Origin: Porphyromonadaceae bacterium
GTDB lineage: Bacteria; Bacteroidota; Bacteroidia; Bacteroidales; Dysgonomonadaceae
Reading direction: 5' to 3'
NCBI GenBank assembly: GCA_003517675.1
Contig: DPAC01000049.1
Span: forward strand, 1 to 25,680
DNA: 25,680 nucleotides
Shown: piece after piece, positions 17,389 to 25,680 of the stretch
Numbering within the stretch: the stretch's first letter is position 1
Layout of the letters: each line of letters begins with the position of its first letter
The notes under the pieces: generated by a model
What the model saw: only the letters and a program-made list of their open reading frames with translations
The model's database searches: none
What the model was told of the DNA's origin: nothing
Translations under genes and position numbers: made by a program

Positions 17389-17446
17389 CAATATGTTGAT
17401 TACCTATTGAAACAATACGTCTGATAATGGACAAAATAAACCAAGT

Positions 17447-18334
17447 ATGGAAACGTTACGCAACTTTATTGAGTATGAGATCTTCCGCATCGGGGATTAC
17501 TCCTTTACCAACAGCAAGATTATCATCGTGGCACTGGTCATACTGGCCACCATGGGCATCCTCTCGGTGATCAAGAAACTGCTGTTCCGCAAGAAGATCG
17601 AGAACCGCTACGAGAGGGGCAACCTCTACGCCCTCTTTCAGATCATCAGATACCTGGTCTGGATCATCGCGATCCTGATCATACTGGATGAGCTGGGAGT
17701 CAAGCTGAACGCGCTCCTGGCCGGGTCAGCCGCGCTGCTGGTGGGCCTCGGTCTCGGCTTGCAGAACACTTTTAACAATTTTGTCTCGGGCATCATCCTC
17801 CTGTTTGAGGGATCGATCCGCGTGGGGGATGTGCTGGAGATTGATGATGACGTGGTGCAGATCGAGTCGATTGGCCTGCGCACATCGAAAGCAATCGACC
17901 GCGACTACATTTCGGTGATCATCCCAAACTCACTGATCACCTCCAACAAGGTTGTCAACTGGAGCCACCAGGAACGCAAGACAAGGTTCCGCATCAAGGT
18001 GGGAGTGGCTTATGGTAGTGATGTTGACCTGGTGATTAAAGTGCTCAGGGAATGTGCTCTGGACCACAAGGATATCACCGACAAATCTTCCGTGATGGCA
18101 CGGTTCGTCGATTTCGGCAGCTCCTCCCTCGACTTTGAACTGCTCTTCTTCAGCGACAACGTGTTCCGCATCGAAAACGTGAAGTCGGACATACGCAGAA
18201 TCATCAATGAGAAGTTTATTGAACACAACATCGCCATCCCTTTCCCCCAGATCGATCTTCATTTTGTCTCAGACAAGACCGGTTACTTCGGCCAGAAAAG
18301 GGAGATGAAGGGTGATGTGAACCTCAAAGAGTGA
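17447..18334 (+). CDS. MscS-family mechanosensitive channel
   Basis: 295 residues. Three transmembrane helices: about 24-46, 66-86 and the pore helix 90-125 with its Gly/Ala pattern (LLAGSAALLVGLGLGLQNTF). Then the MscS beta domain (GSIRVGDVLEIDD, then VVQIESIGLRTS and VIIPNSLI) and the cytoplasmic alpha/beta cage (about 180-280). The length matches the minimal MscS core. It would open on membrane tension to release solutes during osmotic downshock. It stands alone with its own promoter, 173 bases ahead of crcB. Confidence 0.93.
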   Translation: METLRNFIEYEIFRIGDYSFTNSKIIIVALVILATMGILSVIKKLLFRKKIENRYERGNLYALFQIIRYLVWIIAILIILDELGVKLNALLAGSAALLVGLGLGLQNTFNNFVSGIILLFEGSIRVGDVLEIDDDVVQIESIGLRTSKAIDRDYISVIIPNSLITSNKVVNWSHQERKTRFRIKVGVAYGSDVDLVIKVLRECALDHKDITDKSSVMARFVDFGSSSLDFELLFFSDNVFRIENVKSDIRRIINEKFIEHNIAIPFPQIDLHFVSDKTGYFGQKREMKGDVNLKE

Positions 18335-18507
18335 GGTACCCGCAGTTGAACGCTTTCAGGAGGTGATGGAGCTGAGCGGCGACTGAGGGGTTTACGGATC
18401 CTATACAGTTACAAGATGCTTCGTAAAACAAATAGACAAGCTCAATAAAACAGACCTACAGAGTTCGCGAATAGGGTCTTAATGCATTCACTAATTATTT
18501 CAAAGAA

Positions 18508-18885
18508 ATGATCAAATCGGTTCTGATCGTCGGCTTGGGTGGTTTTATCGGTACAGCAATCCGTTACCTGGTATCACGCTATTTTCAGCTGCACATGGCA
18601 ACGCTCTTTCCCTGGGGTACCTTCACAGTGAATATTGTCGGCAGTTTCCTCATCGGTATCCTCTACGGGCTCTCGGAAAGGGGCAATCTACTCACCCCAG
18701 AGTGGAGAATCTTCCTCACCGTGGGCCTCTGCGGCGGGTTCACAACCTTCTCCACCTTCTCTAACGATGCATTTATCCTGTTACAGAGCGGCGAGTTCCT
18801 GCGATTCGCCACCTATTCGGGGCTCAGTTTCTTTTTGGGAATCACCGCTGTATTCCTGGGACGTTTCATCATCAAAGCATTCTAA
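18508..18885 (+). CDS. crcB: Fluoride channel/exporter CrcB (Fluc)
   Basis: 125 residues with four transmembrane helices. Family motifs: GGFIGTAIRYLVSR near the start, GTFTVNIVGSFLIG (with the central Asn) and GLCGGFTTFSTFSND, the Phe-box region lining the fluoride path. Dimers export toxic fluoride. It is followed one base later by a DUF190 gene, a frequent partner. No fluoride riboswitch could be confirmed in the 173 bases upstream. Confidence 0.95.
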   Translation: MIKSVLIVGLGGFIGTAIRYLVSRYFQLHMATLFPWGTFTVNIVGSFLIGILYGLSERGNLLTPEWRIFLTVGLCGGFTTFSTFSNDAFILLQSGEFLRFATYSGLSFFLGITAVFLGRFIIKAF

Positions 18886-18886
18886 A

Positions 18887-19249
18887 ATGGAAAATAATCA
18901 AACATCGCTGCTGCTACGCATCTACCTCAGCACCACTGACAGATACAAGGAAGGTTTGCTTTACGAGCATATCGTCTTCAAGGCAAAAGAAAAAGGTCTT
19001 ATCGGTGCCACAGTACTGAAAGGGATTCTGGGATATGGATCCAGCTCAATAATCCACTCTTACAAGTTATGGGAACTGGACGAGAAGCTGCCAGCAGTGA
19101 TAGAGATCATTGATGGCGAAGAAAAAGTAAAAGGATTCTTTGAGTTGATCAAACCTCTGCTGGAATCTGTACGTTACGGTTGTCTTGTGACCACGGAAAA
19201 GATTGAAATCATCCTGCAGAAACCGGGAGATAAAAAAGGAACGATGTAA
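18887..19249 (+). CDS. DUF190 family protein
   Basis: 120 residues from ATG 18887, chosen because it is one base after the crcB stop and gives the family's full length; the frame stays open upstream inside crcB, but that part is not family sequence. Features: LRIYLSTTDRYKEGLLYEHI, GLIGATVLKGILGYGSSS and LPAVIEIID, the ferredoxin-like, PII-resembling DUF190 fold. DUF190 genes commonly travel with crcB and may regulate or assist fluoride export; the exact role is unknown. Confidence 0.9.
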   Translation: MENNQTSLLLRIYLSTTDRYKEGLLYEHIVFKAKEKGLIGATVLKGILGYGSSSIIHSYKLWELDEKLPAVIEIIDGEEKVKGFFELIKPLLESVRYGCLVTTEKIEIILQKPGDKKGTM

Positions 19250-20567
<1,318 letters not shown>

Positions 20568-20598
20568 TGAACGATATTCAGTATCGATTTACACAAAT

Positions 20599-20633
20599 AA
20601 AAGCGCCTCTTTTTTCAGAGGCGCTTTTTATTT
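20599..20633. terminator. Bidirectional rho-independent terminator between gapA and ferredoxin
   Basis: AAAAGCGCCTCT, loop TTTTTC, AGAGGCGCTTTT: a perfect 12-base stem flanked by A/T runs, so it works for gapA on the plus strand and for the ferredoxin gene on the minus strand. Confidence 0.9.
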
Positions 20634-20673
20634 ATGTATGCTGAAATGATGCTGAGCATACTGTGCAGAGTCT

Positions 20674-20841
20674 TTATTCCGGATGAATTGACTCTGTCGG
20701 GCAGACATCTGCACACGCACCACAATCGGTACACAACTCAGGATCAATCACATAAATATCACCTTCGGATATTGCATCAACAGGACATTCATCAATACAT
20801 GTTCCACAAGCAATGCAAGTATCATCAATTACGTAAGCCAT
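20674..20841 (-). CDS. Small 2[4Fe-4S] ferredoxin
   Basis: 55 residues, the size of clostridial-type bacterial ferredoxins. Two CX2CX2CX3C(P) motifs: Cys9, 12, 15, 19 (CIACGTCIDECP) and Cys37, 40, 43, 47 (CTDCGACADVCP), related by internal duplication. It carries electrons at low potential for anaerobic enzymes such as pyruvate:ferredoxin oxidoreductase. It is a single gene, convergent with gapA and sharing its terminator. Confidence 0.96.
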   Translation of the reverse strand: MAYVIDDTCIACGTCIDECPVDAISEGDIYVIDPELCTDCGACADVCPTESIHPE

Positions 20842-20889
20842 AATGAATAATTAGTTTAGTTAATTTAAATGGATATCAAATTGTTGCTG

Positions 20890-20897
20890 CAAAGGTA
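20890..20897 (-). promoter_or_regulatory. -7 element (TACCTTTG) for the ferredoxin gene
   Basis: Exact TAnnTTTG on the minus strand, about 48 bases before ATG 20841; the -33 region is a weak TTTTC. Confidence 0.55.
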
Positions 20898-20985
20898 GAA
20901 AGTTTTTTCAAGAATGGAAAAAGATTGCAGAGATCTTTCAAATTCTCCACACAATATCCCATGGTCGGAGACGTTTTATTGTAAT

Positions 20986-21696
20986 ATGAAAATTGTGAAA
21001 ATGCTCCTTATCCTATTGTTGCAGTTATCTATCTGTAATGGCATTCACGCCCAGCATCATAAACTGCAGCATCGCCCCTATGCTGACCAGCAGCTCTTTC
21101 ACCTGGGGTTTACCATCGGACTGCATACCCAGGATCTGATTCTTACTCATTCCGGATACCGGAACGAGAACGGCGAGGTCTGGTTTTCAGAAATACCCGA
21201 TTATTCACCCGGCTTTACGGTGGGAATGATTGGCGATTATCGCCTCTCCCGGAATCTGAATTTACGGCTGCTCCCCACACTCAACCTGGGCAGCAAAAGC
21301 TTTCTTTTTCGGGAACAGTCATCGGGAGAAGAGTTTGCCACCACCATCCGGAATAACTATCTCACTCTTCCGTTTCACCTGAAGATTTCCACTGCCCGTA
21401 TCAACAACTTCAGGCCCTACTTCCTGCTGGGTGGTTATGGGAGTATGGAGCTTGCCTCTCAGAAGAACAAGGCTGTACGACTAAAACCGTTCGACACAGG
21501 AGTGGAGATTGGCACCGGATGCAGCTTTTATCTCCCGCTCTTCACAATCTCACCCGAGCTGAAATTCAGCTTTGGTTTGACCGATCTGCTGGAGAAAGAA
21601 CGTACTGATTTGAAAGATGAGGAGCTGTTGAAATATTCCCGTTCTCTCTTAAAGGCAACCCAGCGGATGATCACACTCAGTTTTCATTTCGAATAG
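20986..21696 (+). CDS. porT: PorT-like outer-membrane beta-barrel protein
   Basis: 236 residues from ATG 20986, chosen because MKIVKMLLILLLQLSICNG is a clean signal peptide; the 24 codons upstream in the same frame are polar and not signal-like. The mature part is a small barrel: FHLGFTIGLHTQDL, YSPGFTVGMIGDYRLSRNLN, LRLLPTLNLGSKSF, NNYLTLPFHLKIS, FRPYFLLGGYGSM, ending with the aromatic strand TLSFHFE. The order resembles PorT, needed for type IX secretion in Bacteroidetes. Assignment rests on pattern; a generic porin-family barrel is the alternative. Its last 20 bases overlap the end of the glycosyltransferase gene on the other strand. Confidence 0.72.
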   Translation: MKIVKMLLILLLQLSICNGIHAQHHKLQHRPYADQQLFHLGFTIGLHTQDLILTHSGYRNENGEVWFSEIPDYSPGFTVGMIGDYRLSRNLNLRLLPTLNLGSKSFLFREQSSGEEFATTIRNNYLTLPFHLKISTARINNFRPYFLLGGYGSMELASQKNKAVRLKPFDTGVEIGTGCSFYLPLFTISPELKFSFGLTDLLEKERTDLKDEELLKYSRSLLKATQRMITLSFHFE

Positions 21697-22729
21697 CCTT
21701 TTGCCGATCGCGAAAGAGAGCGTTGTAGGTTTTTTTGTTGCGCAGATAATAAGCAATCAGGATGCTTCTCCGGTATTCGCCCGGCAGCAGCGTTTTCTTT
21801 GTCAGCAGCAGATTCTCCTCTCTTTTCTCCCGATAGGATCGCCTCATCAGCAAGAAATCACGGTATGCATCCACTATCGCAATACTGCTCTTCACTTTCC
21901 CCTGCATGAGAAGATGCAGCAATGCCAGCAAGTCGAACATAAGTCGTATGGCGTAGGTGAGGTAGAGCCTCTTCCCGGGCATGTTCTTATAAAGCATCAG
22001 CAGATTATTGCGAAAATTAAGGTAAAGTTTACGTGGATTCTCCTTGCCCAGTGATGCCCCTCCCACGTGATAAACGACCGAGGAGGGAACGCAAACCACC
22101 CCCCTGCCCCGGGCATTGAGCCGCCAGCAGAGGTCGATCTCCTCCATGTGTGCAAAGAAGCGACGATCGAGGCCGCCAGCTGACATGTAATCGCTTTTCC
22201 TGATACAGAGACAGGCTCCTGTGGCCCAGAAAACAGGCAATACATCCCTGTATTGGCCAAAATCCTCTTCCACTCTATCCAGGATCCGTCCCCTGCAAAA
22301 GGGATACCCGTAACGGTCAAGCAAGCCACCAGCAGCTCCGGCATACTCAAAATGACTCCTCTGATGAAAGGAACGGATTGTGGGCTGCACAGCAGCTGTT
22401 TCCGGATGATCATCGAGATAAGAGACCAATGGAATGGTCCAGCCGAGGGTGGTCTCCACATCGGAATTCAGCAGAATCACATAGTCTGAATCAACCTGCT
22501 GTATTGCCTTGTTGTAGCCCTCAGCAAATCCATGGTTCTGATCAAACAGAATCAACTCCAGATCAGGAAATTGATCCTGCAAAAAAGTTACGGAACCATC
22601 TGTTGACCCGTTATCGGCCACCACCACAGCACAATCCTCACTTATGGTATGTGCAGTCACTGAGGGCAGAAACTGCTTCAACAACTCCTCCCCATTCCAG
22701 TTCAGTATGATGACCGATGTTTTCGCCAT
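21677..22729 (-). CDS. Family 2 glycosyltransferase
   Basis: 350 residues. GT-A fold: SVIILNWNGEELLKQFLPSV at the N-terminus, VVADNGSTDGS for nucleotide-sugar binding, LLNSDVE as the metal-binding DxD-like motif, and FFAHMEEIDLCWR with the acceptor-side acidic residues. A hydrophobic membrane-associating stretch lies at about 260-280. This is the rhamnosyltransferase-like WcaA/cd04186 type that builds cell-surface glycans. It follows the lipid A-type acyltransferase on the same strand with a 35-base gap, pointing to an envelope glycolipid role; donor and acceptor are unknown. Confidence 0.9.
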   Translation of the reverse strand: MAKTSVIILNWNGEELLKQFLPSVTAHTISEDCAVVVADNGSTDGSVTFLQDQFPDLELILFDQNHGFAEGYNKAIQQVDSDYVILLNSDVETTLGWTIPLVSYLDDHPETAAVQPTIRSFHQRSHFEYAGAAGGLLDRYGYPFCRGRILDRVEEDFGQYRDVLPVFWATGACLCIRKSDYMSAGGLDRRFFAHMEEIDLCWRLNARGRGVVCVPSSVVYHVGGASLGKENPRKLYLNFRNNLLMLYKNMPGKRLYLTYAIRLMFDLLALLHLLMQGKVKSSIAIVDAYRDFLLMRRSYREKREENLLLTKKTLLPGEYRRSILIAYYLRNKKTYNALFRDRQKAIRNEN

Positions 22730-22764
22730 TGTCTATGATCATTTAATCGAGGGGCAGACCGAAG

Positions 22765-23673
22765 CTAACCCTCCGGCTCCATCGCCTTACTGAATTTCCA
22801 CAAGTTATGCGACCAAAGATAATATGCCGGCGCGCGCATCACTGTTTTTTCCAGTAAACGCATGTAATTCTCAGTGATGGTATGTTCATTCTCAGTAGAA
22901 GCATCTGGTGAGACCAGAACAAAGCGACCACGATAAAAACCCCGTTTTACCTTCTCAATATCCAGGTAAATCACCGGGAGTGAAAGGGATCGGGCAATCT
23001 TCTCCATGCCGGTCTGTACGGGAGTATCCTGATTCAGGAATGTTGTCCAGTATTTGTCCGAGACCCTCGGCGGACGCTGATCGGTAAGGAATCCCACCAC
23101 GATTGTATTGCCCTCTTTCCTCTTCTGGATTAGTTTGCGCAAGACACTCCTCTTTTCGATTGGATGCGAACCAAACCGGCTCCTGATCTTGTAAAAGAGT
23201 TGATCAAAGGAAGTAGAATGAAGTTGTTTGTAAACCAACCCTCCCTCTACTCCAGGCATGAGATGCAACACGATGGATGGCACCCACTCCCAGTTGCCAT
23301 AATGACCGAGACACATAAGAGAAGCGCCGCCACGCTGTGTCAACTCATTCAACAATTCCGGATTTTCAAAATGCATTCGTTGCTTCATTTCCTCTTCCGA
23401 CATGCGTAAGATCTTCACCGTCTCCACGAAATAATCGCACAGATGGTGATAGTACTCTTTTTCCAGGGTAACGATCTCACGAATCGCTTTATCGGGAAAA
23501 GCGTTTTGCAGATTCTTTCGCACAATTTTCCGCCGGTACCTGACCAGATGATAGACAACCCAAAAAAGAAAATCTGAAATAAAGTAGAGCACCGAAAAAG
23601 GGAGCATTGCAATTAACTTTGCAATCGCTATCAACATTCTGGCGCCCAAATCATCTTTTTGTTTCCTCGCCAT
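22765..23673 (-). CDS. LpxL/HtrB-like lysophospholipid (lipid A) acyltransferase
   Basis: 302 residues. An N-terminal membrane anchor lies at about 11-38, followed by YRRKIVRKNLQNAFPDK, the usual opening of this family. The catalytic HX4E is HYGNWEW, and VGFLTDQRPP lies further on, with conserved C-terminal WSHNLWKF. Such enzymes add a secondary acyl chain to lipid A in the inner membrane. The ATG overlaps the mtaB stop as TGATG, so translation is probably coupled. Confidence 0.92.
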   Translation of the reverse strand: MARKQKDDLGARMLIAIAKLIAMLPFSVLYFISDFLFWVVYHLVRYRRKIVRKNLQNAFPDKAIREIVTLEKEYYHHLCDYFVETVKILRMSEEEMKQRMHFENPELLNELTQRGGASLMCLGHYGNWEWVPSIVLHLMPGVEGGLVYKQLHSTSFDQLFYKIRSRFGSHPIEKRSVLRKLIQKRKEGNTIVVGFLTDQRPPRVSDKYWTTFLNQDTPVQTGMEKIARSLSLPVIYLDIEKVKRGFYRGRFVLVSPDASTENEHTITENYMRLLEKTVMRAPAYYLWSHNLWKFSKAMEPEG

Positions 23674-24986
23674 CAGAATAATGCTTTCATGGCCATCTCC
23701 TCATCGCTGTACCCGCCAATCGTCACCTCTGTGATCCGGTTGACCAGCGACGCATCATAATCGGCATACAATTTTACATAATTTTCAGTGAAGCCATGCA
23801 TCTTACCCCCCTTTTTTGTATGTTCAAAGAGTACTTTCCTGCGTAAGCCCTGTTGTGATGCATAAAAACGATGCAATTTCTCCTCAGAGATATCAAGCAA
23901 CATCTTACTGCGTGCATGCTTTTTCCCGGGATCAACGGCATAATCAATTTGCAACGCCTGCGTACCGGGACGCTCTGAATAGGTAAAGACATGTAGTTGT
24001 GACACGTCGAGCGACTCAATGAAACGCTTGCTCTCCTCATAGTAGTCATCGGTTTCGCCCCTGACTCCAACAATCACATCTACACCTATAAAGGCATGTG
24101 GAAGAATCATTTTGATCATCTCCACCTTATGCCGAAAGAGAGCGGTATCATACTTGCGTTTCATCAACCGCAACACCACATCCGATCCTGCCTGCAGTGG
24201 CATGTGGAAATGAGGGGCGAAACGGCGGGAAGAGGCAACGAAAGAGATGATCTCATCGGTCAACAGATTCGGCTCAATGGATGATATACGGTATCGCTCT
24301 ACCCCTTCAACCTGATCCAGTGCATGCAGCAGATCGATAAAAGACTCCTTGGTGGTACGACCGAAGTCACCGATATTGACACCGGTAAGGACAATCTCCT
24401 TGCCTCCCTCCCGGACTACCTGCTCTGCCTGCTTCACAAGGTCGGCAATGGAGCCGTTGCGGCTTCTGCCCCGGGCAAAGGGGATGGTACAGAAAGAGCA
24501 GAAATAGTCACACCCATCCTGTACCTTCAGAAAGTAACGGGTGCGGTCATCGGCAGACAAGGAAGGGACGAAAGAGCGGATCCGGTGTGTTTTGGAAGTG
24601 ACCACCTCACCCTTTTCCTTTTTATGAAGATCATCCAGGTACTTTACCACATCCAGCTTCTGCTCGGCACCCAGCACAAGGTCAACGCCCTCAATCCGGG
24701 CAATCTCTTCCGGCTTGAGCTGTGCATAGCAACCTGTTACGACCACAAATGCGGAAGGGTTCTCCTGAATTGCCTTACGGATGGCCTGTCGCCCTTTCTT
24801 GTCGGCCAGCTCGGTCACGGAGCAGGTGTTGATCACACAGATATCAGCTTGTTGACCTTTTCTGGCACGGGTTACACCTGACCTGAGCAGTTGCCTTCCT
24901 ATCGTGGAGGTCTCGGCAAAGTTCAGTTTGCAGCCCAGCGTGTAGTAAGCTGCTGTCTTATTTTGAAAAAATGTTTGATCGATCAT
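23673..24986 (-). CDS. mtaB: tRNA (t6A37-C2) methylthiotransferase MtaB
   Basis: 437 residues. The N-terminal UPF0004 domain carries the first cluster ligands (TLGCKLNFAETS, INTCSVT, VTGCYAQ). The radical SAM motif CX3CX2C follows in VQDGCDYFCSFCTIPFARG, about 147-165. A C-terminal TRAM domain is seen at about 375-437. MtaB turns t6A37 into ms2t6A37 in ANN-decoding tRNAs. The sequence GRSRNG after the cluster and NIGDFG fit MtaB rather than MiaB or RimO. It is first in a three-gene minus-strand series with the acyltransferase and glycosyltransferase. Confidence 0.93.
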   Translation of the reverse strand: MIDQTFFQNKTAAYYTLGCKLNFAETSTIGRQLLRSGVTRARKGQQADICVINTCSVTELADKKGRQAIRKAIQENPSAFVVVTGCYAQLKPEEIARIEGVDLVLGAEQKLDVVKYLDDLHKKEKGEVVTSKTHRIRSFVPSLSADDRTRYFLKVQDGCDYFCSFCTIPFARGRSRNGSIADLVKQAEQVVREGGKEIVLTGVNIGDFGRTTKESFIDLLHALDQVEGVERYRISSIEPNLLTDEIISFVASSRRFAPHFHMPLQAGSDVVLRLMKRKYDTALFRHKVEMIKMILPHAFIGVDVIVGVRGETDDYYEESKRFIESLDVSQLHVFTYSERPGTQALQIDYAVDPGKKHARSKMLLDISEEKLHRFYASQQGLRRKVLFEHTKKGGKMHGFTENYVKLYADYDASLVNRITEVTIGGYSDEEMAMKALF

Positions 24987-25067
24987 ATGCTTGAAATGTC
25001 AGCTAAAGGTCAGCTATGAATGACCTCCTGAACAGCTATATCCTCCTTATTTATGAATCTCAATGCA

Positions 25068-25075
25068 CAAAATTA
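25068..25075 (-). promoter_or_regulatory. -7 element (TAATTTTG) for mtaB
   Basis: Exact TAnnTTTG on the minus strand with a TTG about 18 bases upstream (near 25094-25096); leader about 80 bases to ATG 24986. Confidence 0.6.
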
Positions 25076-25108
25076 CAATTTTTATTGCCATTTCAACCCC
25101 TGTTTGTT

Positions 25109-25138
25109 TTGTTAACTGAATTACAGGTTGTATTTTTG
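25109..25138 (+). promoter_or_regulatory. Promoter of the AMP-binding synthetase remnant
   Basis: TTG (25109-25111), exactly 19 bases, then TATTTTTG (25131-25138): a textbook Bacteroides-type promoter, divergent from that of mtaB. It survives although the gene behind it is broken. Confidence 0.75.
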
Positions 25139-25163
25139 CACACAATAAGCAAAATTGTGCAAC

Positions 25164-25662
25164 ATGATCCAACAAAATTTCATCCAACTATACGAAGAGA
25201 GCTTCAAAAAAAACTGGGAGCTACCTGCCCTGAGCGACTACAGGGAAAACACAAGCTACAGCTACGGCGAACTGGCTCGTGAGATTGCACGATTGCATCT
25301 GCTTTTCAGGGAACTTGGAATTGAGAAAGGAGAAGGGTAGAATCAAAACGATGCTTCTCACTGCCAGCGGTCAGAATGTTTACCCCGAAGAGATTGAGGC
25401 GCGGCTGAACAATTTGCCATATGTTGCAGAGAGTGTGGTGCTGCTCCGCGACCTCCGGCTGGTTGCACTGGTCTATCCCGATATGGCTGCAGTCAATGCC
25501 GATCAGATTACACCGGAAAAACTTGATGCAATCATGCATGAAAATAGGGAGACGCTCAACAAATCGGTCGCCAACTATGAGAAGATTAGCGCCATTGAGC
25601 TGGTGGACAATGAATTTGAAAAAACACCCAAAAAGAGCATCAAGCGCTTTCTCTATAGTTGA
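25164..25662 (+). pseudogene. AMP-binding long-chain acyl-CoA synthetase, central part deleted
   Basis: The first 58 codons (MIQQNFIQLYEESFKKNWEL ... LGIEKGEG, stop at 25338-25340) match the N-terminus of Bacteroidales AMP-binding synthetases. From about 25337, one base out of frame, the typical C-terminus follows: KGRIKTMLLTASGQNVYPEE, then VAESVVLLRD and TPKKSIKRFLYS, ending at 25662. Everything between is missing, including the AMP-binding P-loop and the adenylation core, roughly 350-400 residues if it was a usual 550-residue enzyme. The junction lies within GAGAAAGGAGAAGGG, a short direct-repeat context that suggests slippage or recombination. The remaining pieces cannot be an active enzyme. 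Confidence 0.88.
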
Positions 25663-25680
25663 CAATTGTTGCAACCAATT

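Noticed and set aside
18360..18420. Possible fluoride riboswitch ahead of crcB (GGAGGTGATGGAGCTGAGCG)
   Set aside because: It shares GGTGATGG with the riboswitch start, but the following TTC(G/T)CC pairing segment and the downstream conserved parts are not present in order.
18635..18886. Upstream extension of the DUF190 frame to 204 codons
   Set aside because: The extra part lies inside crcB and is not family sequence; ATG 18887 gives the full family length.
20634..20843. 69-codon plus-strand frame
   Set aside because: Antisense of the ferredoxin gene, which has all eight cluster cysteines.
20914..20985. 24-codon N-terminal extension of the PorT-like gene
   Set aside because: Polar and not signal-like; the signal peptide starts at ATG 20986.

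Overview
The window looks like chromosome from a Bacteroidota (Bacteroidales) bacterium. Repeated matches to the Bacteroides-type promoter (-7 TAnnTTTG, with a -33 TTG about 19 bases upstream in the clearest cases), weak Shine-Dalgarno signals, and Bacteroidetes-typical families (DUF3244, DUF5686, a PorT-like barrel, a TPR/LuxR membrane regulator) support this. A Dysgonomonadaceae-like genus is a guess.

Region 1 (1-11.4 kb, minus strand) is the notable part: a candidate ribosomally made, post-translationally modified peptide (RiPP) locus. In transcription order it holds a TPR/LuxR lipoprotein regulator, a DUF3244 secreted protein, a 50-residue double-glycine precursor peptide with a three-cysteine core (8371-8523), a hairpin terminator, a radical SAM/SPASM maturase, an outer-membrane barrel with a TonB-receptor-like plug, a C39-peptidase ABC exporter with its catalytic residues, and a short HlyD-like membrane protein. 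Leader cleavage and export would be done by the C39 transporter, core modification by the radical SAM enzyme. A group IIC intron has inserted exactly behind the terminator that separates precursor from maturase. The intron's reverse transcriptase has no stop codon of its own and reads in frame into the maturase. A possible small RNA (about 8771-8936) is encoded on the opposite strand.

Region 2 (11.5-17.2 kb, minus strand) has a FUSC/YccS-like membrane protein, a DUF5686 outer-membrane protein broken by one in-frame TGA, and the ribosome-associated ABC-F protein EttA.

Region 3 (17.4-20.6 kb, plus strand) has an MscS channel, the fluoride exporter CrcB with a DUF190 partner, and glyceraldehyde-3-phosphate dehydrogenase ending in a strong bidirectional terminator.

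Region 4 (20.7-25.7 kb) has a small 2[4Fe-4S] ferredoxin, a PorT-like barrel, an mtaB / LpxL-like acyltransferase / GT2 glycosyltransferase series on the minus strand, and the remnant of an AMP-binding acyl-CoA synthetase that has lost its middle. No rRNA, tRNA or CRISPR array was seen.
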